From contig NC_071669.1 of NCBI RefSeq assembly GCF_028554725.1, forward strand, positions 58,198,501 to 58,262,500: a stretch of 64,000 nucleotides of DNA, written 5' to 3'. The DNA comes from Zeugodacus cucurbitae (lineage: Eukaryota > Arthropoda > Insecta > Diptera > Tephritidae). Below, in pieces: positions 37,422 through 49,477 of this stretch (position 1 is its first letter; each line of letters begins with the position of its first letter). The translations under genes and the position numbers were made by a program. Under the pieces are notes generated by a model that made no database searches, was not told the DNA's origin, and saw nothing but the letters and a program-made list of their open reading frames with translations.

Positions 37422-38352
37422 ACGTGTGATTTTTTTGAGGTTAGGATTTTCATGCATTAGTATTTGACAGATCACGTGGGATTTCAGACATGGTGTCAAA
37501 GAGAAAGATGCTCAGTATGCTTTGACATTTCATCATGAATAGACTTACTAACGAGCAACGCTTGCAAATCATTGAATTTTATTACCAAAATCAGTGTTCG
37601 GTTCGAAATGTGTTTATCGACAAATTTTGTTCAGCGATGAGGCTCATTTCTGGTTGAATGGCTACGTAAATAAGCAAAATTGCCGCATTTGGGGTGAAGA
37701 GCAACCAGAAGCCGTTCAAGAACTGCCCATGCATCCCGAAAAATGCACTGTTTGGTGTGGTTTGTACGCTGGTGGAATCATTGGACCGTATTTTTTCAAA
37801 GATGCTGTTGGACGCAACGTTACGGTGAATGGCGATCGCTATCGTTCGATGCTAACAAACTTTTTGTTGCCAAAAATGGAAGAACTGAACTTGGTTGACA
37901 TGTGGTTTCAACAAGATGGCGCTACATGCCACACAGCTCGCGATTCTATGGCCATTTTGAGGGAAAACTTCGGAGAACAATTCATCTCAAGAAATGGACC
38001 CGTAAGTTGGCCACCAAGATCATGCGATTTAACGCCTTTAGACTATTTTTTGTGGGGCTACGTCAAGTCTAAAGTCTACAGAAATAAGCCAGCAACTATT
38101 CCAGCTTTGGAAGACAACATTTCCGAAGAAATTCGGGCTATTCCGGCCGAAATGCTCGAAAAAGTTGCCCAAAATTGGACTTTCCGAATGGACCACCTAA
38201 GACGCAGCCGCGGTCAACATTTAAATGAAATTATCTTCAAAAAGTAAATGTCATGAACCAATCTAACGTTTCAAATAAAGAACCGATGAGATTTTGCAAA
38301 TTTTATGCGTTTTTTTTTAAAAAAAGTTATCAAGCTCTTAAAAAATCACCCT
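37422..38352 (+). pseudogene. DD41D (rosa-type) mariner with intact catalytic core
   Basis: Transposon with a long conserved transposase segment. An ATG at 37535 opens MNRLTNEQRLQIIEFYYQNQ (N-terminal HTH start). A deletion of several hundred bp then joins it, out of frame, to YRQILFSDEAHFWLNGYV. The downstream frame (to 38247, about 217 codons) keeps all three catalytic acidic positions: FSDEAHFW, WFQQDGATCHTA and LTPLDYFLWGY. The second and third are separated by 41 residues, hence DD41D. The frame ends in RRSRGQHLNEIIFKK. The ends carry decayed inverted repeats (CGTGTGATTTTTT left, AAAAAATCACCCTT right) next to TA. The rosa family with this spacing was described from tephritid flies. The deletion and frameshift make it inactive. 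Confidence 0.88.
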
Positions 38353-39688
38353 TTACAATCATCATATTTGTTTTCATTTAACTTATTAGTAGGGCAAACA
38401 CTTGTAAAAATTCCCCAGAGTGACTCACTCGCCGCACATAACACATTCCCTTTTCTTGTTGACGAATAAAATTATAAAAAACAGCAAAATTATAAAAATT
38501 AGCGAAAATTTCTTTTCGCGGAACTGCAGCACTGACTAATTGTGTGGAGTTCAGTAGCCTCGAAAAGCCAAAAAACCAAGTCGTAAACAAAAATGAGACA
38601 AAGCGACGAGGGAAGAAGAACACTGTGCTGCCAGCTGGACCCATTTTAGCGCCACTTTAACGCTGAGTGAACCGTTACATGGCCAAATGGCAATTGAATT
38701 GGACATTTTGACCGAAAACAAACGTTGTAAACAGATTGTAAACAAATATTATTAGTGACGTGGACATGCGATGATACACATCAGAATGACATGAAATAAG
38801 AACGTAAGAACATAAATAAATTTGTAAGCGTCTATATATGTATGTGCGTACATATGTCGGGGTTCTGTTGGAAAAATAAAACAGTTATTACATACGCATA
38901 TTTACTTGTAAGCTTAGCGCTGAGTATGTGTCTCGCGAGCGCGACTATGCGACGAAGGTTCGTTGGCTTACACCGTTTGGTTTGGTTGTTGTTGTTTAGT
39001 TGACTCTGGCTGGTCGTTCGCTTCTTGACCCATTTACGCCTGATCGTGCGTTTGTGGTGTTGAACGTGCCACCATCACCGTACAACAACAATAGCATTAA
39101 AAACAACTGCAATAACAACTCTCAAGCGATCGACCGACCAACTCCAACGCTTGGCTTAATAGCCTGAAAGTTTTACGTTCTCTTTGCGTGTTTTGTTATT
39201 CTCTACTTGTTTCGCTGTAATTCTTGTTGGTGTTGTTGCCGCGTTCTTACTGTAATTCTTTGGCCACAAGAATGTTCTACCAGCTGACAGCCAGCTCTAC
39301 TCGGTGTGTATGTGAGTGCAGTGACCAAAGCGAAAATAGGTGAAATAGTGTATCAAGTGGGAGGGGGCCGAGAGCACGCAGCAAAGCAACGCAGTCACGT
39401 TGATGAGCTGATGAATGATGGGCGGACAGTTTTGTGCAGGGGGAGCACGTATACACATGCATATTGTATTTAGATTTATGTTCTAAAGTGAATGGCGCTT
39501 CAAGTCGAGGTTGTAATATTTTGAAAAGTGGTTTGGGTTTTATATGCCGCTCATTTATGTATGTATGTATGTATATATGTAAAATATAATAATGTAAACT
39601 GAGCACAGCTCGTTGAGTCGTGGTTTCGAAAAATTTCAATAAACAATATGTCTTGTAATTGTTGTAATATTTTATTACAATTAAAAAA
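38353..39688. other. Gene-free stretch
   Basis: No supported gene. Contains TATG microsatellite at 39558-39575 and CAACAACAATA at 39083-39092. A 184-codon minus frame (39831-39277) runs from the CCGGAAGTG array into this segment and is translated low-complexity DNA. Confidence 0.5.
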
Positions 39689-39689
39689 T

Positions 39690-40590
39690 CAATATATTTT
39701 CGGGAGAAAGTATTTATGGACAATTTTATATAAACCGGAAGTGGATATAAACCGGAAATGGTTATAAAACCGAAGTGAATACCGGAATTTGGCACTAAAT
39801 GTAAATAAACATAAAACGGAAGTTGAGCCAAAACTGAACTATATAAACCGGAAGTGAATATAAACCGGAAATAGTTTTAGACTGGAACCGGACATAGATT
39901 CGAATCGTTATGTCAATATATTTTTGGGAAAAGTATTGATGGGCAATTTAATACAAACTGGAAGTGGATATAAACCGGAAATGGTTATAAAACCGAACTG
40001 AATACCGGAAATACTAGATCAAAATAAACATAAAACGGAAATTGATCAAAAAACTGAACTATAGAAATCGGAAGTGAATATAAAGCTGAACCGGATATAA
40101 ATTCCTTAATAGCAATATATTTTCCGGAAAAATTACTGTTGAAAAATTTAACACAAACCGGAAGTGGATATAACCCGAAAATTATTATGAAATCGATTTG
40201 AATAACGGAATTTTGTACAAAATCTGAACAACATAAACCGGAAGTTGAGGGAAAAGTTAACTATATAAACCGGAAGTGAGTATAAACCGGAAATGGTTAT
40301 AAACCGGAACCGGATATAAATTCTAATCCATATATTTTTCGAAATAACATATGAAAAAAGTGCAAAAGGATGCAAAAAAATATTTGCCATCATTTTTTTT
40401 TAATTTTTAAACTTGTTTCGATTTTATACACATTGTTGTTGTAGTCGATTTTTGTTATTGTACTAAAAGGAACCAGTAATTTTTGGTGAGCAACTATATA
40501 TTATTGTGTATGTATATGAAACTGGAACTGAAAATCTTGCCGGAACCGGAACTGGTTATATACCGGAACCGGATACAAATCCAGAATCTT
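39690..40590 (+). repeat. CCGGAAGTG-rich tandem array
   Basis: Two-level repeat. The short element ATAAACCGGAAGTGGATATA and variants (ATAAACCGGAAATGGTTATA, GGAACCGGATATAAATTC) recur many times between 39730 and 40320. A longer unit of about 200-224 bp, beginning CAATATATTTT, starts at 39690, 39914 and 40113, with a last start near 40329. A degenerate patch with GCCGGAACCGGAACTGG continues at 40515-40580. The CCGG-containing motif stands out in AT-rich surroundings. Non-coding. Confidence 0.87.
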
Positions 40591-42475
40591 CCAACTTACA
40601 CCAACTCAACTGTATTTAAAGTGGAAAAAAGGTAGCATTAGAGTTTTTGTCCCAAATTTACATTCTTAAATCTATCTATAGGTACTTATACCATAATATC
40701 TGAAAGCACATCAAAAACATACGTAAATATATATTTCATTTGTAATAACGGTTATAAGGCAATATCTCTTCATTTCGAAATAAATTTGCATAATTTTCGA
40801 AAAATTCTCGAAATTTCACTTACAAATCCACTTAAAAGATCAAGTGCACTCCAAAGTGTCTGAGTAGCGTCTGCTTCGTCTATAGCTCGTATTTACAGTT
40901 AATATAAAAACCATAAAATAATATTTTATTAATGCCAAAAAACCAAAATTTACAAAAAAAAGTAACTTTTTTCATTTCCACGCAGCTCTTGTGTATGTAT
41001 GGAGTTCTACAAGCCGCCCAGAGTTCAATGAACGGAATTGAACTCGAGCGCACCATTTCTACAGAGAAACGAGTATTATTTACCAGAAAAATTCTTTCTT
41101 TTACCAACACACACACATACAGAAATGCAATTGCAACTATATATATTACTTTATAAAATATATAGAAGAGAGGGTGCGAGGGAAATGGTGCAGCGGTAGC
41201 AAACATATAGATGTTTATGGGTGTGTGTTTCTGTGTGCAAATTTGCAATGTCCACCACAACGACGACCAGCGTCTACTTTCATTGCAACCAGTTCTGCAA
41301 CAAAGAGAAAGGCTTTCTCTCAAAATCGCATGTGTATTTGAAAGCGCTTACACCGCTGAAGAAATGTGCAGAAACGTAGAAATGTAGAAATGCAAGCCCG
41401 TTGCAAGTAACAAATAAGCGCAAGGCGTCGAGCAGCGGCGCAGCGTTTTCAGTTGGCGAATGCAATTTATTTCTTTCTACGCTTTGTTGCTTGTTTTTGT
41501 AAAATTTACAGTTGTTGTTGGTGTTTCTTTATTCAAAAACGTGGCGTTAAAAACTTATAAGCATTCTGAGTGGTTTTATACTAAAGACTTAAGACACGAA
41601 CTTGATGACGAATTTACATTAAAATGCAATGGCATGATACACACACCTCGGTCAATATCACACCTTGGCAATATCAACTTAGAAATCAGATTTCTAATAG
41701 CTTTTGAGTGCGTGGAAAGGTTTTAACTTTGGGTTCCCGAAAACATGTTCATTAAAGAATAATAGGTCGATAAGGACGAATTATTTTTTATAGAGGTTGC
41801 ACCGGCAATAAGAAATACTTTTAGAGGGAAGAGGGGATTAGAAGTAAAGGGTACTTGCTAAAACTAACTGAAATTTTTAAATTGCCAATTAACTCAAAAA
41901 TATATGCTTTAGAATTTCTTAAAATTCTAAAAAGTGCAGGAGACCCACTCAAACCAAGTGCAAAGAATGTTTGTTTGGCCGTTGTACCCTCAAAGGAAAA
42001 TCATTGCTTATAATACCAAAATTACTCTCTTCGAGATCTTATATAGAGTGACAGATTGTACTGGGAACACTGAAATTATTATTGGGTTTTTAAATGGAGT
42101 TATCAAAGAATTGAGGAGTAACTTATGATACAAATAAGAGCGGTTTTAAAGTTTACGAGACTTTCTAACAAAAAGCTAGGGAGTTTTACCAAGTTATTTA
42201 TATATTTTTCTCAGACCAAAAAAACACACAAAAAAACAAAACACCAAAAAAAATGTACAATATTCGACCAAGATCTTAAACCGAAAGCCTCTTAGATAGA
42301 GACATATCAAATAACGTACTGTAACTTCACCATAAAAAAGCACAGTATTGAAGACTGTGGTGACGAAAAGTGTTGGTTATATAATCGATATGTGGGAGGA
42401 TGTTCTCTGAGTATGAACAAGAATCGACTGAAGATAACTATTATAAGGCCTGTTGGTCTATAGGCTCTTCAACAA
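40591..42475. other. Gene-free stretch
   Basis: No supported gene. A small GC-richer patch lies at 41410-41460. The 147-codon minus frame (41323-40880) shows no recognisable domain and includes simple TATA/CACA sequence. Confidence 0.45.
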
Positions 42476-42479
42476 TATA

Positions 42480-43668
42480 TAAGGTTGGCAAATATCTCCC
42501 TTCCACCTTTCTGTCTTTTCAATTTAGCGGCTATGTAAAAAGCGCTACAGAGCTCGTATCTGGCAATACTAAACATCTTTGAAAGGTCTTGACATAATCT
42601 ACAAAATGACGCTATGCATGATTAGTTTGGGTATTGCGTTCAACAGTTATAGACGTGTAAACATGGAAAGCCGTGCTATTTTAAAGTTTTCCTTGGTTAA
42701 AGGCAAATCCGCTAGAGAAACGTTCCGTGAGAATAAGGGTGATTTGGGGTATGGTACTCTATCACTTCGAACTGCGGAGGAATGGTTTCAACGATTCAGA
42801 GTGGGTGAAAGCGACACCATGGATAAGTCAGCCGGCGGAAGACCTGTGACGACGAATACCGTTCAAATCATGGAAAACATCGAGTTAGACCGGCATGTGG
42901 CACCTCGTGACATCGCCCACGAGATGGGAGTTAGTTACCAAACCATTTTAAACCATCTGCAGAAGGCTGGATACACAAAAAAGCTTGATGTTTGGGTACC
43001 GCATGATTTGACGCAAAAAAACCTTCTAGACCGAATCAACGCCTGCGATATGCTGCTGAAACGGAACTAACTCGACCCATTTTTGAAGCGGATGGTGACT
43101 GGCGACGAAAAATGGAACACATACGACAATATCAAACGGAGACGGTAGTGAGCGAAGGCCGGCGAATCGTCCCAAACAGTGGCCAAGCCGGGATTGACAC
43201 CCAGGAAGGTTTTGCTGTGTGTTTGATGGGATTGGAAGGGAATCATCCACCATGAGCTGCTCCCATATGGCCAGCTGATTGAATTGCACCATCTACTGCG
43301 AAAAACTGGACCGAATTGGCCAGAATTGGCCAACAAGACGGGAGTAATGTTCCATCAGGACAACGCTAGACCACACATTTCGTTGATGACTCGTCAGAAG
43401 CTACGGGAGCTCGGATGGGAGGTTTTCTCGCATCCATCATATAGCCCGGATATAGTGCTATGTGATTACCACCCTTTCCTGACCATGGCGAACGCCCTTG
43501 ATGGTGTAAAGTGGAACTCAAAGTGGGTCTTCTACGAAGGGAGTATTATGAAGCTTCCGTCTAGATGGAAACAGATTGTTGAAAGAAACGGCGCTTATTT
43601 GAACTGAATCCGATCACTGGAATACTTTTCATAAAACATTGAATAAAAAAGCGGAATAGAGATATATT
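42480..43668 (+). pseudogene. Cecropia-type mariner, best-preserved N-terminal half
   Basis: The 5' end TAAGGTTGGCAAATATCTCCC starts at 42480. The natural ATG is at 42663 (MESRAILKFSLVKGKSARE), and the frame stays open to 43070 (135 codons). It covers both DNA-binding HTHs (WFQRFRVGESD, then DRHVAPRDIAHEMGVSYQTILNHLQKAGYTKKLDVWVPHDL) and the ACDMLLKRN segment just before the catalytic domain. A stop after LLKRN, then frameshifts, break the rest. A later frame at 43284-43607 keeps FHQDNARPHIS and the following LREL segment, but the APSD position is altered (DIVLCDY). A deletion removes the segment before RGIMKLPSRWKQ. The 3' inverted repeat is decayed. About 1.19 kb. Confidence 0.88.
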
Positions 43669-45285
43669 ATATATCACATATTACGCATGCTCGCTTTATG
43701 CGACAAGGTCTCATTTATCATAAAAATTTTCCAAAAGCCCCAATAATATATTCTAATGCCACAAAGCTTCTCCTCATGCACATAAATTCAGCTTCTTAAA
43801 TACACATAAATGTAAGGTCTATTATTTCTGTCCAAAATGTATAGAAAAGAGAAAAAAAGAAACAAATATACTCAATACGGATATGCATTCAAAGATCTGC
43901 GCTGATAACTTTACACTTTTCTCAAATCATTTCCTGCGACCTCCAGCTGACAACACAAATCGACGGCCAACGTCAACTCTAACAGCCTGTTTGACCTTTA
44001 AGTAAGCTAGACAAGCTTAACGCTGTTGTTGTTACTGTTGTTGTAGTTATAACTGCAGTGGCATTGACCTGTAATGCGTAGACAGTATTTTTGAGGTAAA
44101 AGAGTGTGGGCCACTTGCATGCGTTAGATAAATATAAAGCAAAGATTTTGAACTGCTTACAAGTGTTTGTATGTGTGTGTGTTTGTTGGTGTTGGTAAGT
44201 GGCAGCGCACCGCTCGAGCGGTCAATGCTCTTCGCTGTCTTCTTTCTTTTCGCTTTTTTCACTCGCGTCTTTCTAATCTGGTTGCTACATAAATGCTATT
44301 CTAATGACCAAATCTTTCACATTTCTTTTTTCAACAACAGCTACAACAACAACAACAACAGCTAGTAACAAACAAAAGTTCAAACTAAAAACCTTCTAAA
44401 ATATGCTTTATTTGTTGGGGATTGCGTCTAGTGGCAGCTTTGCTAAGCGCCGAACATTTTGGAGTGAGAGTGTGTGTGTGTTTGTGTGCGTACCTTCACC
44501 GAGGCGAATGAACTCTGAGCTTGGCTTTTAGCTTAGATTATGTATTAAAAAGTTGATGTTTTTGTTGTTTTAGTTTAAGAGCCACCTTCTCCGCCGCATT
44601 ATCGTCATTATGGTGATCATCGGCATCATTTACATACTTTTCATTGTCATTACTAAACATTTCTTTTTTCGTTGATTTTGTTATTGTTGTTTTTGGTTTT
44701 TGGTGATTTTGTTGTTATTGTTGTTTCTATTTTTTTGATGCTTTTCATTGCTTTTTTGTAGTATTGTGATTAGCTTTAGCGCAGTTCGTAGTTCAAAGAC
44801 CTCATTTTTGGGCATCTTTTTCGCTTTTTATGTAATTATTCGTGTATGCTGGTGTGTGTGTGTGCATCAGTATTACTCCATCGTTGGAAAAAAATGGAGT
44901 TGCTTTTTTTTGTGAGCCAAAAGGTGAATGTCTTGTGTGTCTATGCAATCGCTTCAGCTACTAAGTTTTGACTTTGTTTCTAATTTATTATGCTTTTCGT
45001 CATTTCTGAGTGTGCTTTTTAACTTAGTGTTTCAGTGTGTGTGCGTGCTTAATTGCTGTTAGCCAGGCATTTTCGTGTGATATGCATTTATACTTGATCT
45101 ATTAGTATTCTGTATTGTATTTTTATGATTTTAAGTTCCTTTGGGCTTAACTAAATCAGATCACTTCATTAAAGATTAAATAAATATATATTTTATGTTG
45201 TTTTTTTTTTTCAAAAACATATATTTTTTTTTTTGGATTTGAGATTGGATTTTCGTTGTTAATTATATATTTTGGCGCTTAAATA
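43669..45285. other. Gene-free stretch
   Basis: No supported gene. Contains ACAACAACAACAACAAC at 44341-44360, GTGTGTGTG runs at 44170-44180 and 44470-44490, GTTGTTATTGTTGTT at 44670-44725, and T/A tracts at 45195-45235. Confidence 0.5.
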
Positions 45286-45317
45286 TAAAGGTGCATAAAT
45301 AGACCGATAGCGACAGT

Positions 45318-45330
45318 AAGGTTTGCCATT
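45318..45330. repeat. Left target-site duplication (AAGGTTTGCCATT)
   Basis: This 13-bp sequence is repeated exactly at 45579-45591 and brackets the retrotransposon tail nested in the DD41D element. Confidence 0.85.
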
Positions 45331-45578
45331 GCATTATCTTTGCGTATGCCCAGCCTTCTGTCGGCTAAGAAGAGATACCTTCCATGGCTCTCAATACTCT
45401 AATCTAAGAGAAATTGGGCAGCCGGGATGGAAAAAACTCAGAAGCTTCGTCAAATCGACCGAGTTGTTCAGGTTGTTGATGCTTATCAGCGTACCTTCGG
45501 GGAGCACAATGGGCTTAATAATAGCCTAAGTGCGGCCGTTTGCGGTCAGGCTCTCTTCGCCTCCCTTTTCAATCAACC
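45331..45578 (+). mobile_element. Nested 5'-truncated non-LTR retrotransposon tail
   Basis: Same family as the 20.9-kb fragment. The frame runs CPAFCRLRRDTFHGSQYSNL, then REIGQPGWKKLRSFVKSTE, and ends SGSTMGLIIA with a stop at 45529. This shows the natural C-terminus that the 20.9-kb copy loses through a TAG. A short 3' UTR contains AGTGCGGCC and ends TCAATCAACC. Only the last ~65 codons and the UTR are present, so it is heavily 5'-truncated. Exact 13-bp duplications flank it. Confidence 0.85.
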
Positions 45579-45591
45579 AAGGTTTGCCATT
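45579..45591. repeat. Right target-site duplication (AAGGTTTGCCATT)
   Basis: Right partner of 45318-45330. Removing the insertion plus one copy restores a continuous leader six bases upstream of the DD41D ATG at 45597. Confidence 0.85.
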
Positions 45592-46713
45592 TTATCATGG
45601 AAAGATATACGATCCAACAACGAGTCGAAATTATTAAACTTTACTACCGAAATTCGGAGTCAGTGGTCTCCACTTTAGGAGAGCTACGTTTAATTTATGA
45701 TCGTCATAATCGTTCTGTCAGATCAACAAATAGTCGGAAAATTTGAATCCACAGGCACAATACAAAATGTCCCGTGCCAGTTAGACAAAGTAGTGCCAGT
45801 AGTGTCGAAAATATTGCTGCCGCTAGTGCATCAATTGACGAAGACCCAAATCAGTCTCTCACACGTCGTTCTCAAGCCTTGGACATCTCTGTGACGTCGT
45901 TGTGACGGATTTTGCGAAAAGATCTTGGTCTACATCCTTACAAATTCAAATTGACGCAAGAACTGAAGCCGCTTGACCACCAGAATCGAATCGAATTCGT
46001 GAATTGGGCTGAGCGACAACTTGAAAATGATCCGGAAATTCATCGAAAAATCAACATCGGCGATGAGGCTCACCAGTACTCCATGAGTCACCATTTCATC
46101 ACGAAAAAATTACGGTTTGGTGGGGTTTTTGGGACGGCGGCGTCATTGGGCCGTACTTCTTCCGTGATGATGAAGACCGGCACGGTACTGTGAATGGAAA
46201 TCGCCACCGCTCAATGATAGCCGAATGTTTTTGGCCCGAATTGGATGATATGGACTTGGATAGTTTGTGGTTCCAACAGGACAACGCCACAAGCCAAACA
46301 GCGAATGTCACAATCATTTATTCAAAATCAAGTTTGGTGAACATGTTATCTCACGAAATGGGCCAATCAATTTGACCTCGGTCGTGCTTTTTGACGCCGT
46401 TTGACTATTTCCAGTGGAGCTCCTTCAAGTCTATAGTCTATGCCAACAAGCCAGCGACGATTGAATAATACAAATATCGAATGTGGAATTGTAGCAGTAT
46501 CGGCCGATTTGTGCTCGAAAACCGTCGAAAATTGGGTTCAGCGTCTGGACTTTTGCAAGCGTGCCCGTGGTGGCCATGTAAAAGAAATCGAGTTCCATAC
46601 ATAATGGTATCGAAAGAACTTTCACAGGAATACAGATTCCATTGATATCCCAAACTGTTTTTATTTTATTAAAAAAAACTCTCTCTGTAGTGGTCTTATC
46701 GGAAACTCCCTTT

Positions 46714-49475
46714 ATATTTTATATTATTGAAATAAATTGGTTTTAGTTTTTTGAATCAGCATTCTTCATAATTTTCTCTGTCTGTTCAAATAAATATTTT
46801 GAACAAAAATGATCATGACAATTTTGTTGTTGTATTATAATGATTAATTTTTAACTTTTTAAGGTTGTAATGGTAATTGTCAATAATATTGAACTATGAC
46901 ACATACCCAATATGATGACAGTTAACATCTTTCAGCTTAGTTTTTTCTCGAGAAAATAGAAATTACAAGTTTTTTAATTCATACGTAAAACTACTTGATT
47001 CAAGTAATCCGCAAGATTATAAGTAATATTTAAACAAGAAGCTAATACTCAAACAGTGACCTCGAGAACACCCGAGTAACAAGTTTGAAGCGATTCCGTT
47101 GAATTTTTCAAAAAAGCGTCCGCCATATTGGATCCCCTATTTTGAATTTTGAAAAAGCGACACCGGATTCGTAATTAGCGACCCCGAAAACCCGAGAATA
47201 ACGAGTTTCAGGTGAATCCGATGAATTTTAAAAATCGCTGTCCGCCATATTGGTTTTCTGTGGGTTTTTATTTTTGTGTGGCTGTGTTATCAAGCCTTTT
47301 AAATAAAAAATATATTTCTTCAAATCAATGTTATTAAAACTAATCTTAAATACCATAAACATTGTCTACATTTAGGCGAAATCGCAATTTATCGAAGACA
47401 CATACCCACTAAGATGACATCTAACAGCAAAGACACACCTACCCAAATCGATAAGAGAAGCTACAGCTACTGTAACTAAAATAGGCTGTTTATTTCCACA
47501 TTAAGTTCTCAATAACTGATACTAAAATACTATTTCTTTGCAAAGAACTTTTTTTATAGAAAAATAAAAGTTCATACTAATGACTTTGTCTACAAAAAAA
47601 GAAACCAAAATAATATTTCCCACTTGCGTTTGCTTTCATGAAAAGAAACGAAAATCCGTTCCTGTTTCAATTTCTTTGCGCAAATTTTCGCGCTCATTTA
47701 CTTATTTACTTTTCATGTTGTTGTTGTTGCTTTTTTCGTGTGACCAACAGCGGTCAACGACCTAAACGGCCCAAAATCGCTGGGCGGCTTAGTGGACTGC
47801 GACGAATTCGGCAGAAGCGCCAAAAAATACGAAATGCGAACTGCGAAAATTCTCCTGAACTTGAAATTCTTCAACAACTACTATGGACTGAAGAGCTCTC
47901 TCTTTCACCGGCCAAAAGTAGCGTTCGACACAAAATATATATATTCGCACATACATAACTGCATACGCATGATGGAGGAGATATATACAACTGTAGATGT
48001 GTGATGGAAAAAAAATAATATTTTCGTACGAAAAATCCGCTATGCTACGCACTTCACACACTGACTAACGTTCTAGGCGTTGCTTATGGTTGTTGTTCTT
48101 TTTACTTTTTTATTTGTAATAATTCCATTCTTTCCACAGAATCAGCAGTCATTTGGCGGAAACTCCAAAAACTTCCCGAAAGCAAAACAAATTGGTGAAA
48201 GTTTTTTTGCGGATTTCTTTTTGTTGTTTACATTCTTATTTGCAAATGTTCGCCATTGAAGCGATTTTATATGTCGGCGTTCGTTTATTATTTGTTCTCT
48301 TTCTGTGTCTTTGAGTCAACTGTTAAAGCGGCCAAAACGGCTGTTGACTTGCTGATCACTGCTGTGGCTGAATACAACAAAAAGACGCTTTTGTGGAATC
48401 TGGCTTACGAAAAGGGGCGTTGAACTTCACTTTTGGATTTACTCTTTTATATATACATATGTATATACTCTCCCACATATATCTCGTGTAGTCTTGGTGT
48501 TGTTGTCGCCAATTTACGCATGCTAAAAGCAAGTGCACGTGAGATGTGCCGTTGTTACCGTTAAATGGCATTATCGTAACGAATCGATCAATTCAAAATG
48601 AGGCGCCTTAATTGCTTTTCCTTTTATTGCCCGTGATTCAGTAAATACATTTTTTTAGTTGCTCACGATTTCCTGACAATTTTATTTAGTAAATCCGAAG
48701 TTAAACATTTTTTAAAGGGATTTGGAATAAGAATATAATAATTTATAATATATTTATGAAAAATATTTAAAATTTATAAGATAAATTTAGGTGATAAAAT
48801 GTGAGTTGATTATGTGTCTTGGCAACAGTTGACTCACAAAATTTTAATAAAAGGTAATGAATTTTGAGAACAAATTTGGTTCTTAACATTGTCTTACTAA
48901 AAAATAAGAATGTTATGAATTCGTGAAGATCCGTATCGTTTATCAAAGGTTCATCTTAACCTAGAAACACATCTAAGTTTAAGTTAATCAGTTGGAGATT
49001 TTATAAATATATGCCCTTAAAATATCAGCTATTGATCAAATTCTAATATTCGAAACAGTGACAATTTCAGATGTAAGCAGATAGTACTGGAACCCTAAAA
49101 GTATACTTAGAAAACTGAAATCAAGGTCTTTATATACAACAGCGAGTTATTCTCAGGTTTTATACGATTAATGGGTTATTTATCAAAGACATAAGCTTTA
49201 GAGAAAATAAAATAAATAATAAATAAATAAATGGTTAAAGAATACTTATATCACATATCGTTGCCATCAGAGTATATGAAATGTTGTAGAGGTACCAGAG
49301 AATATTTTATTAGTATTAGTATTAGGAAAGGCCTTGCCAAATTAACTATCATGAAGCAGTAGCACAATTGGGCCCGGGAATCTGTTCTTCAGTTTATTTG
49401 TATATTTGATTAACTTGGCCAATCTTAGTCTAATACAATAATCATAGAAATGTAAATGTAAATGGTTTGGAATGT
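46714..49475. other. Gene-free stretch
   Basis: No supported gene. Apart from the small duplications annotated at 46890-47420, I see GTTGTTGTTGTTGC at 47717-47730, a TATATAC tract near 48448-48470, and AATAAATAAATAAATA at 49206-49222. Confidence 0.5.
46890..47420 (+). repeat. Nested short direct repeats (GACACATACCCA; GTCCGCCATATTGG)
   Basis: A pair of ~122-bp tandem units at about 47050-47240 share GTGACCTCGAGAACACCCGAG / GCGACCCCGAAAACCCGAG, GAATTT and GTCCGCCATATTGG (near 47109 and 47230). Outside them, GACACATACCCANNANGATGACA occurs at about 46898 and 47397, about 500 bp apart. This may be a decayed repeat element with duplicated ends. No coding frame. Confidence 0.6.
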
Positions 49476-49477
49476 AT

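Larger units (their letters stand above)
45288..46713 (+). pseudogene. DD41D mariner relic split by a retrotransposon insertion
   Basis: Putative termini: AAAGGTGCATAAATAGACC after TA at 45288 and GGTCTTATCGGAAACTCCCTTT before ATA at 46713. These are similar when one is reverse-complemented. The ATG at 45597 opens MERYTIQQRVEIIKLYYRNSESVVSTLGELR (N-terminal HTH). Later segments in shifted frames include ILRKDLGLHPYKFKLTQELKPLDHQNRIEFVNWAERQLENDPEIHRKI, a damaged first Asp region (IGDEAHQYSM), WFQQDNATSQTANVT around the second Asp, and a decayed LTPFDYFQW-like third region. Multiple frameshifts. A different subfamily from the 37.4-kb copy. The 248-bp insertion at 45331-45578 lies between the 5' end and the ATG. 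Confidence 0.78.

Noticed and set aside
39277..39831. 184-codon minus-strand open frame
   Set aside because: It overlaps the CCGGAAGTG array and CACA/CATA simple sequence, has no domain, and uses long runs of repeated residues.
47580..48061. Frames of 61-106 codons around 47.6-48.06 kb
   Set aside because: They overlap each other on both strands, include a GTTGTTGTT run, and show no domain.
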